DNA of 64,000 bases, from assembly GCA_905234865.1 (NCBI GenBank), contig CAJOJE010000008.1, forward strand, positions 62,001 through 126,000. The letters are read 5' to 3'. The translations under genes and the position numbers were made by a program. Positions 31,179-39,836 of the stretch are shown piece by piece (position 1 is the stretch's first letter; every line of letters begins with the position of its first letter). Source of the stretch: Candidatus Gastranaerophilales bacterium (GTDB taxonomy: Bacteria > Cyanobacteriota > Vampirovibrionia > Gastranaerophilales > Gastranaerophilaceae). The notes beneath the pieces are model-generated. The model saw only the letters and a program-made list of their open reading frames with translations, made no database searches and was not told the origin of the DNA.

Positions 31179-31377
31179 GTCCAAAAAAGTTTCTCATTTT
31201 AAAAAGATGTAAACGTACTCCGTATAACTTGAATTAATTATAACGCAAAGCTGAATTATGAAGCATGATTGAACGGCGGAGCGGAAAGCCTTCAATTTCC
31301 GAGCGGGAAAAAATTAAAACATTGCGAATCATCCTGCATTCATCAATAAAAAGTGTAAAGAAAACTTAACTTTTAAA

Positions 31378-31404
31378 TTGATACAGGTGTTTTTTCGGTA
31401 TAAT
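31378..31404 (+). promoter_or_regulatory. Candidate promoter of the tandem paralog locus
   Basis: TTGATA (31378-31383) and TATAAT (31399-31404) with a short 15-base spacer lie about 210 bases before the first paralog. The -10 box is perfect; the spacing is below optimum. Confidence 0.35.
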
Positions 31405-31509
31405 GTGCATGCATATTTTATTATTTGGCAAAATACAATTAACAACAACTGACAAGAATAGTTTATGCCGTTTTTCCGAAAAATCGGGAAAACAATAGAG
31501 ATGAGAGAG

Positions 31510-31580
31510 AATATGGCAGGAATTTTAAATAGAAATTTAAAATTTCGGTTAAAACACATATTTATTTTTGCTGCCATATT
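31510..31580 (+). ncRNA. Nested-hairpin structured 5' UTR
   Basis: AATATGGCAG (31510-31519) is perfectly complementary to CTGCCATATT (31571-31580). Inside it, AATTTTAAAT (31521-31530) pairs with ATTTAAAATT (31535-31544) around a four-base loop. The two 10-bp stems are nested, with a roughly 26-base single-stranded strip between them. The ribosome site AAAGGAGG of the first paralog lies about 20 bases downstream. No known riboswitch class was recognised. Confidence 0.45.
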
Positions 31581-31613
31581 TAAAAAAATACGCATATTAA
31601 AAGGAGGAATTTT

Positions 31614-32501
31614 ATGCCTATTCAAAACATTGCGGGATTGTCACAGTTAAATTCCGCTAACGGCTTATCACAAAAACAACAAAATTCAAACTCGCAAAAT
31701 TCACTTGCAAAAAGAAATGACACTTCTTTATTAAAAAGCGATGCAATAAGAAATAACGCTCTTGCAAACATTTCTTTTACGGGTCAGACAAAGCAATTTG
31801 TTAAACAAAATCGGGACTTTCGCCTTGACCACAGCGTATATATGTACGGAAAAGAATTCAGCGATGTTGAAATAGATGAAAAAGATATCGAACATTCAAT
31901 CGGGCAAACCGTTGAAAAAGGCGAAAAAGGTTATAATGATCAATGGGAAGGAAGCGCAAGCGTAAGCGTTTATTATGCTGACCCTAACGAAAGAATAACA
32001 AAAGATATCAGAAAAAACCACGCTTATATCGTTAAATATAAACCATTACCAAAAGAACCGTTGGTTGAAGATATGAGAGAAGTAAAAGACGTAGAAAGAC
32101 TCTCTCAAATGCTTGATGATTTAAAAGTAACTCAAGATATCGAAGAAGCAAAGCACAAAGCAAGAGAAGCAAACAGGAATGCTCAATACGAAAGAGAACA
32201 ATCTCTCGAAGAAAGAGGCGAAAAGGAACTTAAAAAATCAGCTGTCGCAAAAGAAAAAGCTAAAGCAAAAAGAGCGGAATTGGAAGACAAACAGGAACAT
32301 ATTTCTCAATTAAGCGAAAAATTAGATGCTGCTTATGCAAGGTATAAAGAAGTAACGGGAGAAGATTTTGTTCCAAAAGAAGAAAATCTTTTAACGGACA
32401 AAGAACGTGAAGAAAAAGTTGTTCATCAGGAAGCCTCGGAAAGCTACTACACAAGCCCTTACCATGGCTGGCAGCGCAAAGATCTTGCATATCGTTATTA
32501 A
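31614..32501 (+). CDS. Unknown protein, tandem paralog A
   Basis: The 295-residue protein has no signal peptide or membrane segment. Ser/Asn/Gln-rich residues 1-40 are followed by a short conserved patch NALANISFTGQT (48-59). A module at about 84-149 contains SVYYADPNERIT and NHAYIVKYKPLPKEP. A long charged coiled coil (about 160-250) and a tail with YTSPYHGWQRKDLAYRY close the protein. The middle module is shared with the next gene. No known family was recognised. The ribosome site is strong (AAAGGAGG) and the 5' UTR is structured. The second paralog starts 34 bases downstream. Confidence 0.75.
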   Translation: MPIQNIAGLSQLNSANGLSQKQQNSNSQNSLAKRNDTSLLKSDAIRNNALANISFTGQTKQFVKQNRDFRLDHSVYMYGKEFSDVEIDEKDIEHSIGQTVEKGEKGYNDQWEGSASVSVYYADPNERITKDIRKNHAYIVKYKPLPKEPLVEDMREVKDVERLSQMLDDLKVTQDIEEAKHKAREANRNAQYEREQSLEERGEKELKKSAVAKEKAKAKRAELEDKQEHISQLSEKLDAAYARYKEVTGEDFVPKEENLLTDKEREEKVVHQEASESYYTSPYHGWQRKDLAYRY

Positions 32502-32535
32502 TAAAAGCAGTATAAATAATTAAGGAGAATTTTAA

Positions 32536-33270
32536 ATGATAACAAATAATATACAGGGACTATCGGTAATGAACGCCATAAAGGCTGCTAATTCATCCGA
32601 TTTAAACAAAACAAATTCAAATGCTTCCGATTCGGTAAGAAACGATAAAAGCTTAATGAAGGGTGATGCGCTCAGAAATAATATGCTTGCTTCAATTGCT
32701 TTCAAAGGTGAAACAATTAAGTACCACAGAACGGGCGGAGCTTTTGCTTCAAATGTTTTAATTAAAATTAAACCGGAAAATATCAAACACTCGGAAGCCC
32801 AAACCGTTGTAAGAGGAAATAAAGGGTATGACGAACAATGGGTTGAAAGAGGAAGCCATGCCGATATGAGCGTTTATTATGCCGATCCTGACGAGAGAAT
32901 TACAAGAAAAATTAAAGATAACCATGGGTATATCGTAAAATATAAAGATATGCCGAAAGAACCTTCAATGGAATCCGTTCAAACGGAAAGCGATAAAGAT
33001 AAATTGACCGGCATGATATCCGATTTAAGGATTTCAAAAGAAATTGAAGAAAAAAGAAGCGAAATAATCGAAAAAGATATAAATAAACATGAAGAAATCG
33101 CCGCAAAAGCAAAACAAAAGGGCGAACAATTAAAAAGACAAGCTTCAAGAGAACGTTACCAAAGAACAATGGTTGAACAGGAATATTACAATAGAAGCTC
33201 TCAATTGAGTCGTGAAATAAATGAAACCACGTTTGATATAGCGGCTATGAAACGTAACCGACAGTCATAA
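32536..33270 (+). CDS. Unknown protein, tandem paralog B
   Basis: The 244-residue protein is built like its upstream neighbour: a Ser/Asn-rich start, MLASIAFKGET (50-60), a module with SVYYADPDERIT (112-123) and YIVKYKDMPKEP (132-143), then a charged coiled coil with many Glu/Lys/Arg. Identity to paralog A is concentrated in the module; the tails differ. It has its own ribosome site (AAGGAG). A terminator follows, so the pair forms one unit. Confidence 0.75.
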   Translation: MITNNIQGLSVMNAIKAANSSDLNKTNSNASDSVRNDKSLMKGDALRNNMLASIAFKGETIKYHRTGGAFASNVLIKIKPENIKHSEAQTVVRGNKGYDEQWVERGSHADMSVYYADPDERITRKIKDNHGYIVKYKDMPKEPSMESVQTESDKDKLTGMISDLRISKEIEEKRSEIIEKDINKHEEIAAKAKQKGEQLKRQASRERYQRTMVEQEYYNRSSQLSREINETTFDIAAMKRNRQS

Positions 33271-33280
33271 TTTTTTGCAA

Positions 33281-33302
33281 TCCGCCCGTTTTTACGGGCG
33301 GA
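33281..33302 (+). terminator. Intrinsic terminator after the paralog pair
   Basis: TCCGCCCGT (33281-33289) pairs with ACGGGCGGA (33294-33302) around a T-rich loop. It is GC-rich in an AT-rich setting. Confidence 0.7.
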
Positions 33303-33381
33303 ATTTCTATAAAGATTTAATTTCATACTTATTTTGTATTGAAGTTTTTGTAAAATTTGTTACTATAAGCCTTAACATTGT

Positions 33382-34254
33382 ATGAATATGATTAAAGATA
33401 TAATTAGTATGATGAAGATAAAACACTACATAAAAAATTGTGTGGTGTTTGTTCCCGTTTTACTTTCAATGCAGTTTTTGAAATTTGAACTTTATCCTAA
33501 TTGTTTGATTATTTTTCTCTCTTTTTGTTTTATTTCTTCTGCCGTATATATTTTAAACGATTTATTTGATATTGAAAAAGATAAATTACACCCTACAAAA
33601 TCAAAAAGAGCAATAGCTTCGGGAAGAATTACCAAAAAAACGGCAATATTATCTTTTTTAATTTTGCTGATTCTCAGTTTTTCTCTTGTTTTGTTTTTAA
33701 ACATTCCTTCTTTTTTGTGTATATTATCCTATTTGGTGTTAAATATATTGTATTCGGCGTATTTTAAAAAAATTGCAATTGTTGATGTCTTTTGTATTGC
33801 GCTGGGATTTATTTTAAGAATTATATCGGGGTGTTTTGCAATCGGTGTTTTGCCCTCACCTTTAATTATATTAATGACAATGTTCGTGTCGATGTTTTTT
33901 ACTTTTTCAAAAAGAAAACTTGAACTTAAATATGTGAAGGATAAAAATTTATATCGTGAGTCGATAAAAGATTTTAACGAAAATATGGTTAACCAATTTA
34001 TATTATTTAATGCGGTTTTGTCGGTTTCGTTTTACATAACTTACGTACTTGATAAAACAACAATTCAAAGAGCAGGGTGCGAATATTTGTACATTACGAC
34101 AATACCTTTTGTACCGGTGATTTTAAGACTTCTTTTTCTTGTTAATTCAGACAAAACCGATGATGACCCTATGCGCTTTATTGAAAAAGATGTGCCTATT
34201 AGAATTTTATTTCTTTTGTATATCTTAATTCTTGTTATACCGGCGACAATATAA
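33382..34254 (+). CDS. UbiA-family prenyltransferase, DPPR-synthase-like
   Basis: The 290-residue integral membrane protein has eight or nine helices. The first prenyl-diphosphate motif is NDLFDIEKDKLHP followed by KRAIASG, and the second region reads VDVFCIALGFILRIISG. This pattern, plus the loop containing KRKLELKYVKD, matches the decaprenyl-phosphate phosphoribosyltransferase branch (Rv3806c-like) better than quinone-synthesis UbiA. DPPR synthases transfer phosphoribose to a polyprenyl phosphate. No arabinose-transfer genes are nearby. A TATAAG box lies 12 bases before the ATG. Confidence 0.75.
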   Translation: MNMIKDIISMMKIKHYIKNCVVFVPVLLSMQFLKFELYPNCLIIFLSFCFISSAVYILNDLFDIEKDKLHPTKSKRAIASGRITKKTAILSFLILLILSFSLVLFLNIPSFLCILSYLVLNILYSAYFKKIAIVDVFCIALGFILRIISGCFAIGVLPSPLIILMTMFVSMFFTFSKRKLELKYVKDKNLYRESIKDFNENMVNQFILFNAVLSVSFYITYVLDKTTIQRAGCEYLYITTIPFVPVILRLLFLVNSDKTDDDPMRFIEKDVPIRILFLLYILILVIPATI

Positions 34255-34350
34255 GGTCCGGCATTTGTCGATTAAAAAATATCATAAAATTTTTGCAAGA
34301 TTCGGTGCAAAAATAAAATTTGGATTTTAGAGTAAAGTAAACTTAATTTG

Positions 34351-34418
34351 TTGAACTAAATTCATTGACTTATTGTTCAAATTTTATATAATAGTTTTGT
34401 AAGGTGTTAAATTTGAAC
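34351..34418 (+). promoter_or_regulatory. Promoter and possible operator of the tetR gene
   Basis: TTGACT (34365-34370) and TATAAT (34387-34392), spacer 16, form a good promoter. TTGAAC (34351-34356), GTTCAA (34375-34380) and TTGAAC (34413-34418) are repeated in inverted orientation around and inside it. This suggests autoregulation by the TetR protein that follows. Confidence 0.45.
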
Positions 34419-34425
34419 GGAAATA

Positions 34426-35034
34426 ATGACGAAAAGACAGGAAAATGCTCTAAAAACCCGTCAAAAAATTTTAGATGCTGCATATAAATTGTTGAATAAA
34501 AACGAATTTGACGATTTGAGTATTGATGATATTACAAATTATTGTAATGTCGCAAAAGGAACTTTTTATACATATTTTAAGCATAAAGAAGATATTATTT
34601 TTGAAATATGCAGACCGTTTTTTGCCCGCATTGAAGAACAAATGAAGCAAATGACAAACAAAGATATAATCGAGAGGTTGACTTATTATTTTGTTGAATT
34701 TATGAAAGAAGTTCAAAGATACGGCATAAATTTGGCAAGAGTATGGATTAAAGGGGTAACGGATCCTTCTAAGGCGCCCGAAAATTACGACAATAAAAAA
34801 TGGCAGTATGATTTTACAATGCTGAAAAATATTTTAAATTCCGCCATTCAAAATAAAGAATTAAAAGAAGATACGCCCGTTGAATTATTATCGTATGTTA
34901 TAATTTCTCAATTATACGGTATGATGACGATTTGGTGCATGTCTGACGGCGAATTTAACCCGAAAAATCGGGCGGAAAAATTTTGTGAATTACAATTAAA
35001 AGTTTTATTAAAAAACTACTTAGTGCAAACATAA
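34426..35034 (+). CDS. TetR-family transcriptional regulator
   Basis: The 202-residue protein has the N-terminal TetR helix-turn-helix: ILDAAYKLL, then DDLSIDDITNYCNVAKGTFYTYFKHKEDII, followed by an all-helical ligand domain. TetR regulators usually repress neighbouring genes until a small molecule binds. The alcohol dehydrogenase and CMD-cupin genes follow on the same strand, so aldehydes or related electrophiles are plausible inducers. Confidence 0.9.
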   Translation: MTKRQENALKTRQKILDAAYKLLNKNEFDDLSIDDITNYCNVAKGTFYTYFKHKEDIIFEICRPFFARIEEQMKQMTNKDIIERLTYYFVEFMKEVQRYGINLARVWIKGVTDPSKAPENYDNKKWQYDFTMLKNILNSAIQNKELKEDTPVELLSYVIISQLYGMMTIWCMSDGEFNPKNRAEKFCELQLKVLLKNYLVQT

Positions 35035-35099
35035 TCAAGAAGCAGGAAGAAACAACGTTTGATACCCCGTAGATATATACAAAATAAAAGGAGAATGAT

Positions 35100-36260
35100 A
35101 TGATTAATGATTTTGTTTTTGAAAACACGACAAAAGTATATTTTGGTAAAAACCAACTTGAAAATCTGCCGAATGAATTAAAAAAGTACGGCACAAAAGT
35201 TATGCTCAATTATGGCGGAGGTTCAATTAAAAAAATCGGTCTTTTTGATAAGATAACAAATATTTTAAAGTCATCGGGCATTGAAGTTTTTGAATTTGGC
35301 GGAATTGAGCCAAACCCGAAACATACAACGGTCAATAAAGGTGTTCAATTCGCAAGAGAAAACAATATTGAAGTTTTGCTTGCTGTTGGCGGCGGTTCAA
35401 CGATAGATGCTACAAAGGCAATGGCTGCAGGGTATTATTATAACGGTGATGTTTGGGATTTAGTCTGCGGAAAAGAAAAAGTTACGAATGCTCTTCCGAT
35501 TTTTACCGTTTTAACTCTGGCTGCAACAGGTTCGGAAATGGATTGCGGCGGAGTTATTTCAAATATGGAAACAAATGAAAAATTAGGGCTTGTTCATCCT
35601 CTATTGCAGCCGAAAATTTCGTTTTTAAACCCTGAAAATACATTCACCGTCTCAAAATATCAAACGGCAGCGGGAAGTGCGGATATCATTGCTCATATTC
35701 TGGATATTTGCTATTTTGTAAAATCACCTAAAATGGATATGCTTGATATGGTAATGGAATCGGTGTTAAAAACGGTTGTAAAATACGCACCTGTTGCAAT
35801 AAAAGAGCCCGATAATTATAATGCGAGAGCAAACTTGATGTGGGCTGCAAGCTGGGCTTTGAACGGATTTTTAATTGCAGGAAGGGCGCAAGCTCCGACA
35901 AACCATATGATAGAACATGAATTATCCGCATATTACGATATTACCCATGGACATGGTTTGGCGATTCTTATGCCTCGTTGGTTGGAATATATTTTAGACG
36001 ATACAACCGAAGGCGATATTAAAAAATTCGGCGTAAACGTATTTGGGCTTGATAAAAATTCAAGTGCAAAAGATGCGATAGAAGCATTTAAAAAATTCCT
36101 GTTTGAAGATTTAGGATTAAAGCCGACACTTACCGACTTAAATATTGATAAAACTCATTTTAAAGAAATGTCCCGCCATTGTTGTTTTGGGGAGATTATG
36201 CATGGATATAAAGATTTAACTCCCGATGATATAGAAAAAATACTTGAAATGTGTTTATAA
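35100..36260 (+). CDS. Iron-containing alcohol dehydrogenase (BDH/YqhD type)
   Basis: This 386-residue group III alcohol dehydrogenase probably reduces aldehydes with NAD(P)H. Nucleotide binding is in VGGGSTIDATKAMA. Metal ligands are expected in SADIIAHI (Asp, His) and in NHMIEHELSAYYDITHGHG (two His). The first residues (FVFENTTKVYFGK) match the butanol dehydrogenase/YqhD subgroup. A ribosome site AAAGGAG lies upstream. The CMD-cupin gene begins 13 bases after its stop. Confidence 0.92.
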   Translation: MINDFVFENTTKVYFGKNQLENLPNELKKYGTKVMLNYGGGSIKKIGLFDKITNILKSSGIEVFEFGGIEPNPKHTTVNKGVQFARENNIEVLLAVGGGSTIDATKAMAAGYYYNGDVWDLVCGKEKVTNALPIFTVLTLAATGSEMDCGGVISNMETNEKLGLVHPLLQPKISFLNPENTFTVSKYQTAAGSADIIAHILDICYFVKSPKMDMLDMVMESVLKTVVKYAPVAIKEPDNYNARANLMWAASWALNGFLIAGRAQAPTNHMIEHELSAYYDITHGHGLAILMPRWLEYILDDTTEGDIKKFGVNVFGLDKNSSAKDAIEAFKKFLFEDLGLKPTLTDLNIDKTHFKEMSRHCCFGEIMHGYKDLTPDDIEKILEMCL

Positions 36261-36273
36261 AAAGGGATTAGTA

Positions 36274-37137
36274 ATGAAAAAAATATTGCTTTTAACTTTA
36301 ATAATGTTACTTTCGGCTCAAAGCGGCTGTTTTGCAATAAGTAAAGACAAAGGAGAAAATAAATCTATGACAAATAAAATCGTACAAACGGCAGGCAGAG
36401 ATATTTTAGGAAACTTTGCGCCCGAATTTGCACATTTTAACGATGACGTTTTATTCGGTGAAAATTGGAATAATCATGATATTTCGATAAAAACAAGATG
36501 TGTTATAACCGTTGCAGCCTTAATGTCGCAAGGTATAACGGATAATTCCATGAAGCATCATCTTCAAAATGCCAAAAATAACGGTGTTACAAAAGAAGAA
36601 ATTGCGGCGGTAATAACTCATACGGCATTTTATGCAGGCTGGCCTAAGGCTTGGGCAACATTCAATTTGGCTAAAGAAATATGGAATGAACCATCTCAAG
36701 CTCTAACGGAAAAAGACAAATACGCAAAAACGATTATGTTTCCTATTGGTGAACCAAACAGTGCTTATGCTAAATATTTTATCGGACAAAGTTATATTTC
36801 CCCCGTTTCAACTTCGCAGGTAAAAATTTATAACGTAACGTTTGAGCCAAAATGCAGAAATAATTGGCATATACATAAAGCAAGCTCGGGCGGCGGACAA
36901 ATGCTGATTGCAATAGGCGGCAGAGGATATTATCAAGAATGGGGAAAAGAACCCGTTGAAATGAAACCGGGGGATGTAATAAATATCCCTGCAAATGTAA
37001 AACACTGGCATGGCGCCGCACCTGACAGCTGGTTTTCTCATTTGGCCGTAGAAATTGACGGTGTCGAAACAGAAAACGAATGGTTGGAACCTGTAAATGA
37101 TGAAGTGTACAATAAATTAAATGAAAGAAGCTTATGA
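36274..37137 (+). CDS. Exported carboxymuconolactone-decarboxylase-like plus cupin protein
   Basis: The ATG at 36274 is preceded by AAAGGGA. It gives a signal peptide (KKILLLTLIMLLSAQSGCFA), so the product is likely periplasmic. Residues about 30-140 form a CMD/AhpD-like domain (TRCVITVAALMSQG ... EEIAAVITHTAFYAGWPKAW). Residues about 170-270 form a cupin with metal-binding residues in NNWHIHKASSGGGQML and HWHGA. CMD-cupin fusions commonly travel with alcohol dehydrogenases and aldo/keto reductases, but their substrates are unknown. An in-frame upstream ATG at 36244 has no ribosome site. Confidence 0.8.
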   Translation: MKKILLLTLIMLLSAQSGCFAISKDKGENKSMTNKIVQTAGRDILGNFAPEFAHFNDDVLFGENWNNHDISIKTRCVITVAALMSQGITDNSMKHHLQNAKNNGVTKEEIAAVITHTAFYAGWPKAWATFNLAKEIWNEPSQALTEKDKYAKTIMFPIGEPNSAYAKYFIGQSYISPVSTSQVKIYNVTFEPKCRNNWHIHKASSGGGQMLIAIGGRGYYQEWGKEPVEMKPGDVINIPANVKHWHGAAPDSWFSHLAVEIDGVETENEWLEPVNDEVYNKLNERSL

Positions 37138-37383
37138 AATGGGCAAAAGTACGGCAAAACCAATGTACAAATTATTTTAAGGCGGCACATTCAAGAAAGT
37201 ACGATTATTTTCCCTCGTTCCACAAATCCTGTTCATATAAAAGAAAATTTTGAAATCTTTGATTTTGAATTAACGGAAGATGAAATGAATGAAATTCGCT
37301 TACTCGATAAAGGCAAGAGATTTTTTAATATGACATTAGAGGAACAGGAAAAAAACTTAGGCGCATGGAAACCCGAGGATTAA
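37138..37383 (+). pseudogene. Aldo/keto reductase C-terminal remnant
   Basis: Directly after the cupin stop codon, in the same frame, 81 codons read KYGKTNVQIILRRHIQ, IIFPRSTNPVHIKENFEIFD and RFFNMTLEEQEKNLG up to a stop at 37381. These are the C-terminal strand, NADPH-binding loop and tail of AKR5-type aldo/keto reductases. The N-terminal two thirds, including the catalytic Tyr/Lys, is missing and there is no start codon. A deletion apparently joined it to the cupin gene. Confidence 0.75.
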
Positions 37384-37393
37384 TTTTTTTTAA

Positions 37394-37425
37394 AAAAGAC
37401 GGCTCTTGCAATGATGCCGTCTTTT
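37394..37425. terminator. Bidirectional terminator
   Basis: AAAAGACGGC (37394-37403) pairs with GCCGTCTTTT (37416-37425) between the aldehyde cluster and the convergent DUF554 gene. Confidence 0.8.
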
Positions 37426-37452
37426 AGTATGTATGTTTTAAAATTTTCAAAA

Positions 37453-38136
37453 TCAAGAATTTAAAAAGTGCAAAATCAGCCAAATTACGGGAATAATAAA
37501 TAATGACGGGAGCATATTCATTGTTTTTGTGTCTTTGATTTTTAATATACTTAAACCGGAACTTAAAATCAAAATTCCGCCTACTATTGATAACTCTGCA
37601 AAGAAAACATTTGACATATACTGACCCAAATAAAGACTTAATAAATAAATCGAACCCTGCCATAAAAACAAAACAACGGCAGACCACATTATGCCGAGTC
37701 CGTATGCGCAGGATAAAATTATTGAAGTTATAAAATCAAGAGTTGCATTTGTATAAAGCAGGGTATTATCTCCGTATAATGCACTTTGAACGGGACCTAA
37801 AATTGATAATGAACCTATGCAAAATAGTAATATTGCAGTCGATAAACCTTTTGCAAAACCTTCATTTCCCGTTTTTGCCGTTAATTTATTAAATTTGCCG
37901 TCTATGTCAAAATAAGTGCCGATTAAAGTTCCAAGAGCCATTGCTATAATAAATAAAACGGGATATTTACCGTTTGGTAAATTATTACAAAACATGCTTA
38001 CCCCAAGGCACAAAGCGCACAATCCTATTGCGTCGAATAATGCGGATTTATAATTTTCTTTTAAACCCTTTTTGGTTATTCCGCCTATGGTTGAGCCGAT
38101 TACTATTGCTATTGCATTTGTTATGGTTCCTATCAT
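37453..38136 (-). CDS. DUF554-family membrane protein
   Basis: The 227-residue protein has six or seven hydrophobic segments and matches the YdfK/YqgA (DUF554) family. It starts MIGTITNAIAIVIGSTIGG, and has TLIGTYFDIDGKFNKL, then LLFCIGSLSILGPVQSALYGD and VGGILILSSGLSILKIKDTK. The family is described as a possible transporter but has no established function. AAGGAA lies before the ATG. It diverges from the acetyltransferase gene. Confidence 0.85.
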   Translation of the reverse strand: MIGTITNAIAIVIGSTIGGITKKGLKENYKSALFDAIGLCALCLGVSMFCNNLPNGKYPVLFIIAMALGTLIGTYFDIDGKFNKLTAKTGNEGFAKGLSTAILLFCIGSLSILGPVQSALYGDNTLLYTNATLDFITSIILSCAYGLGIMWSAVVLFLWQGSIYLLSLYLGQYMSNVFFAELSIVGGILILSSGLSILKIKDTKTMNMLPSLFIIPVIWLILHFLNS

Positions 38137-38209
38137 GTAAAATTCCTTGTACTGATTTATTAATACGGTAAAAGTTTTTTAATTTGTAATTTTATGTTAC
38201 CATAATTTT

Positions 38210-38770
38210 ATGCGAGAAATAGAAAAACTTGATGCGGGGTTAGAATATTGTTTTGACGATGAGGAAGTAAACGCAAGAAAACTGCATGCCGTTAAATATT
38301 GCCAAGAATTAAATCAAATTCCCGTTGAAGAAAGCAAAAAACGAGAAGAAATTACAAGAAAACTTTTAGGTTCATCCAAGAAGAACCCTTGCTTAATGCC
38401 TGTTTTTAATTGCGATAACGGACTGAATATTCATGTGGGGGATAATTTTTTCACAAATTATAATGTTACCATTTTGGATATTGCAAGAGTGGATGTTGGC
38501 GATAACGTTATGATTGGACCCGGTGTTTTAATTTCAACCGTCGGACACCCGCTTGATTTATGCGGAAGAAGAAAGAGGCTTGCTTTTGCAAAACCCGTAA
38601 AAATCGGAAATGATGTATGGATTGGCGGGAATGTTACAATTCTTCCCGGAATAACTATCGGTAATAACGTGGTTATTGCGGCAGGAGCGGTTGTAACAAA
38701 AGATATTCCCGATAATTGCGTTGCAGGCGGTGTTCCCGCAAAAGTAATCAAACAACTTGAAGCCGAATAG
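38210..38770 (+). CDS. Sugar O-acetyltransferase (maltose/galactoside acetyltransferase family)
   Basis: The 186-residue protein has the N-terminal maltose-acetyltransferase helices (YCFDDEEVNARKLHA) and a left-handed beta-helix of hexapeptide repeats. The catalytic histidine is in STVGHPLD, and VWIGGNVTILPGITIGNNVVI is followed by AGGVPAKVI. It transfers acetyl from acetyl-CoA to sugar hydroxyls. There is no Shine-Dalgarno sequence; CATAAT sits three bases and TATGTT eleven bases before the ATG. Confidence 0.9.
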   Translation: MREIEKLDAGLEYCFDDEEVNARKLHAVKYCQELNQIPVEESKKREEITRKLLGSSKKNPCLMPVFNCDNGLNIHVGDNFFTNYNVTILDIARVDVGDNVMIGPGVLISTVGHPLDLCGRRKRLAFAKPVKIGNDVWIGGNVTILPGITIGNNVVIAAGAVVTKDIPDNCVAGGVPAKVIKQLEAE

Positions 38771-38776
38771 GATTTA

Positions 38777-39253
38777 TCAGCTTTCGTTAATTATTTTGCC
38801 CGTAATGTGCTCCGGAGTAAGCTCTAAAACCATTACGAACTTGCCGAAATTTTTGATTTCTTCTTCAATGTATTCATCTCCAAAATCAAATTGCTCGCTT
38901 AATTTTCTACATATATCAATTGTTTTGTTAAAATCGTCAACAATTTTTATTCTGCCGAAAACTATAACGCTTTTTACGTCAAGTCCTTTTTTAACTTCGG
39001 ATTGAACCCCTTTATCATAAACGCAAAAAGAAACTTTATCACAATTTTTTATTGAATCTGTTTTATGCCCTTCTTTTGCGCCATGGAAAAAGATTTTATT
39101 TTCATCAACGGAATAATAAAAGTTAATCGGTATTCCGTAAGGATAACCGTTATCCCCTAAGACGGAGAGCACTCCTCGAACCTCGTTTTTTAAAATATTT
39201 ATACATTCTTCATTTGATAACTGTTGTTTTATTCTTCTCATCGGTCTGAACAT
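38777..39253 (-). CDS. NimA-like pyridoxamine-phosphate-oxidase-fold flavoprotein
   Basis: The 158-residue split-barrel protein begins MRRIKQQLSNEECINILKN. It contains GVLSVLGDNGYPYGIPINF and KIFFHGAKEGHKTDSI, the pattern of the 5-nitroimidazole reductase (NimA) group. Such proteins bind FMN or related cofactors, and some reduce nitro compounds. The ribosome site AAGGAAA supports the start. It lies downstream of the isochorismatase-like gene on the same strand, with 23 bases between them. Confidence 0.8.
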   Translation of the reverse strand: MFRPMRRIKQQLSNEECINILKNEVRGVLSVLGDNGYPYGIPINFYYSVDENKIFFHGAKEGHKTDSIKNCDKVSFCVYDKGVQSEVKKGLDVKSVIVFGRIKIVDDFNKTIDICRKLSEQFDFGDEYIEEEIKNFGKFVMVLELTPEHITGKIINES

Positions 39254-39276
39254 TTTAATTTCCTTGATTTATCGAA

Positions 39277-39813
39277 TTATTTTATTAACTGTTGAATTTC
39301 TTTAAAATGCGGATGTTTTGAACTTTTTAACAAATTAAACAATGCTATTTCAAGAGTAATTATGTATGCGCCTTTTTGCTTCATAATATCAAGAGCAATT
39401 TTATGATTATATTCTTCTCTTGAAGCGCAGCAGTCGCTTATAACAAACACGTTGAAACTATTTTCAAGTAAATCAATGACGCTTTGCAAAACGCAGATAT
39501 GCGTTTCAATTCCAAAAATTAAAATATTTTTGTTTTTCAGGTTGTTGAATTTTTCTCTAAAATCCGCAGTTTGCAAAACGGAAAACGTATTTTTTTCAAC
39601 CGTTGTAAAATTACCCGTTCTTTTTATATTTTCTATTGTTTCTCCTAAACCTTTCGGGTATTGCTCGGTTATTATCGCATTAAGATTTAATATGTTTGCC
39701 GTTTTCATTATTTTTCCCGCATTTGAGGAAATTTTTTGAGAATTTTCAAGCATATTTACTAATTTTTCTTGTATATCTATGCATATAACCGATGTATTTG
39801 TTTCGTCAAACAT
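39277..39813 (-). CDS. Isochorismatase-family hydrolase
   Basis: This cysteine hydrolase of nicotinamidase/isochorismatase fold has the triad candidates Asp in VICIDIQEKL, Lys in TVEKNTFS and Cys in ETHICVLQS. The closest layout is the YcaC-like group of unknown substrate. The ATG at 39813 is chosen over the upstream 39840 start because AGAGAGG precedes it at normal spacing. It probably forms a unit with the NimA-like gene. Confidence 0.8.
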   Translation of the reverse strand: MFDETNTSVICIDIQEKLVNMLENSQKISSNAGKIMKTANILNLNAIITEQYPKGLGETIENIKRTGNFTTVEKNTFSVLQTADFREKFNNLKNKNILIFGIETHICVLQSVIDLLENSFNVFVISDCCASREEYNHKIALDIMKQKGAYIITLEIALFNLLKSSKHPHFKEIQQLIK

Positions 39814-39836
39814 TATTACCTCTCTTTTTTGCAAAT

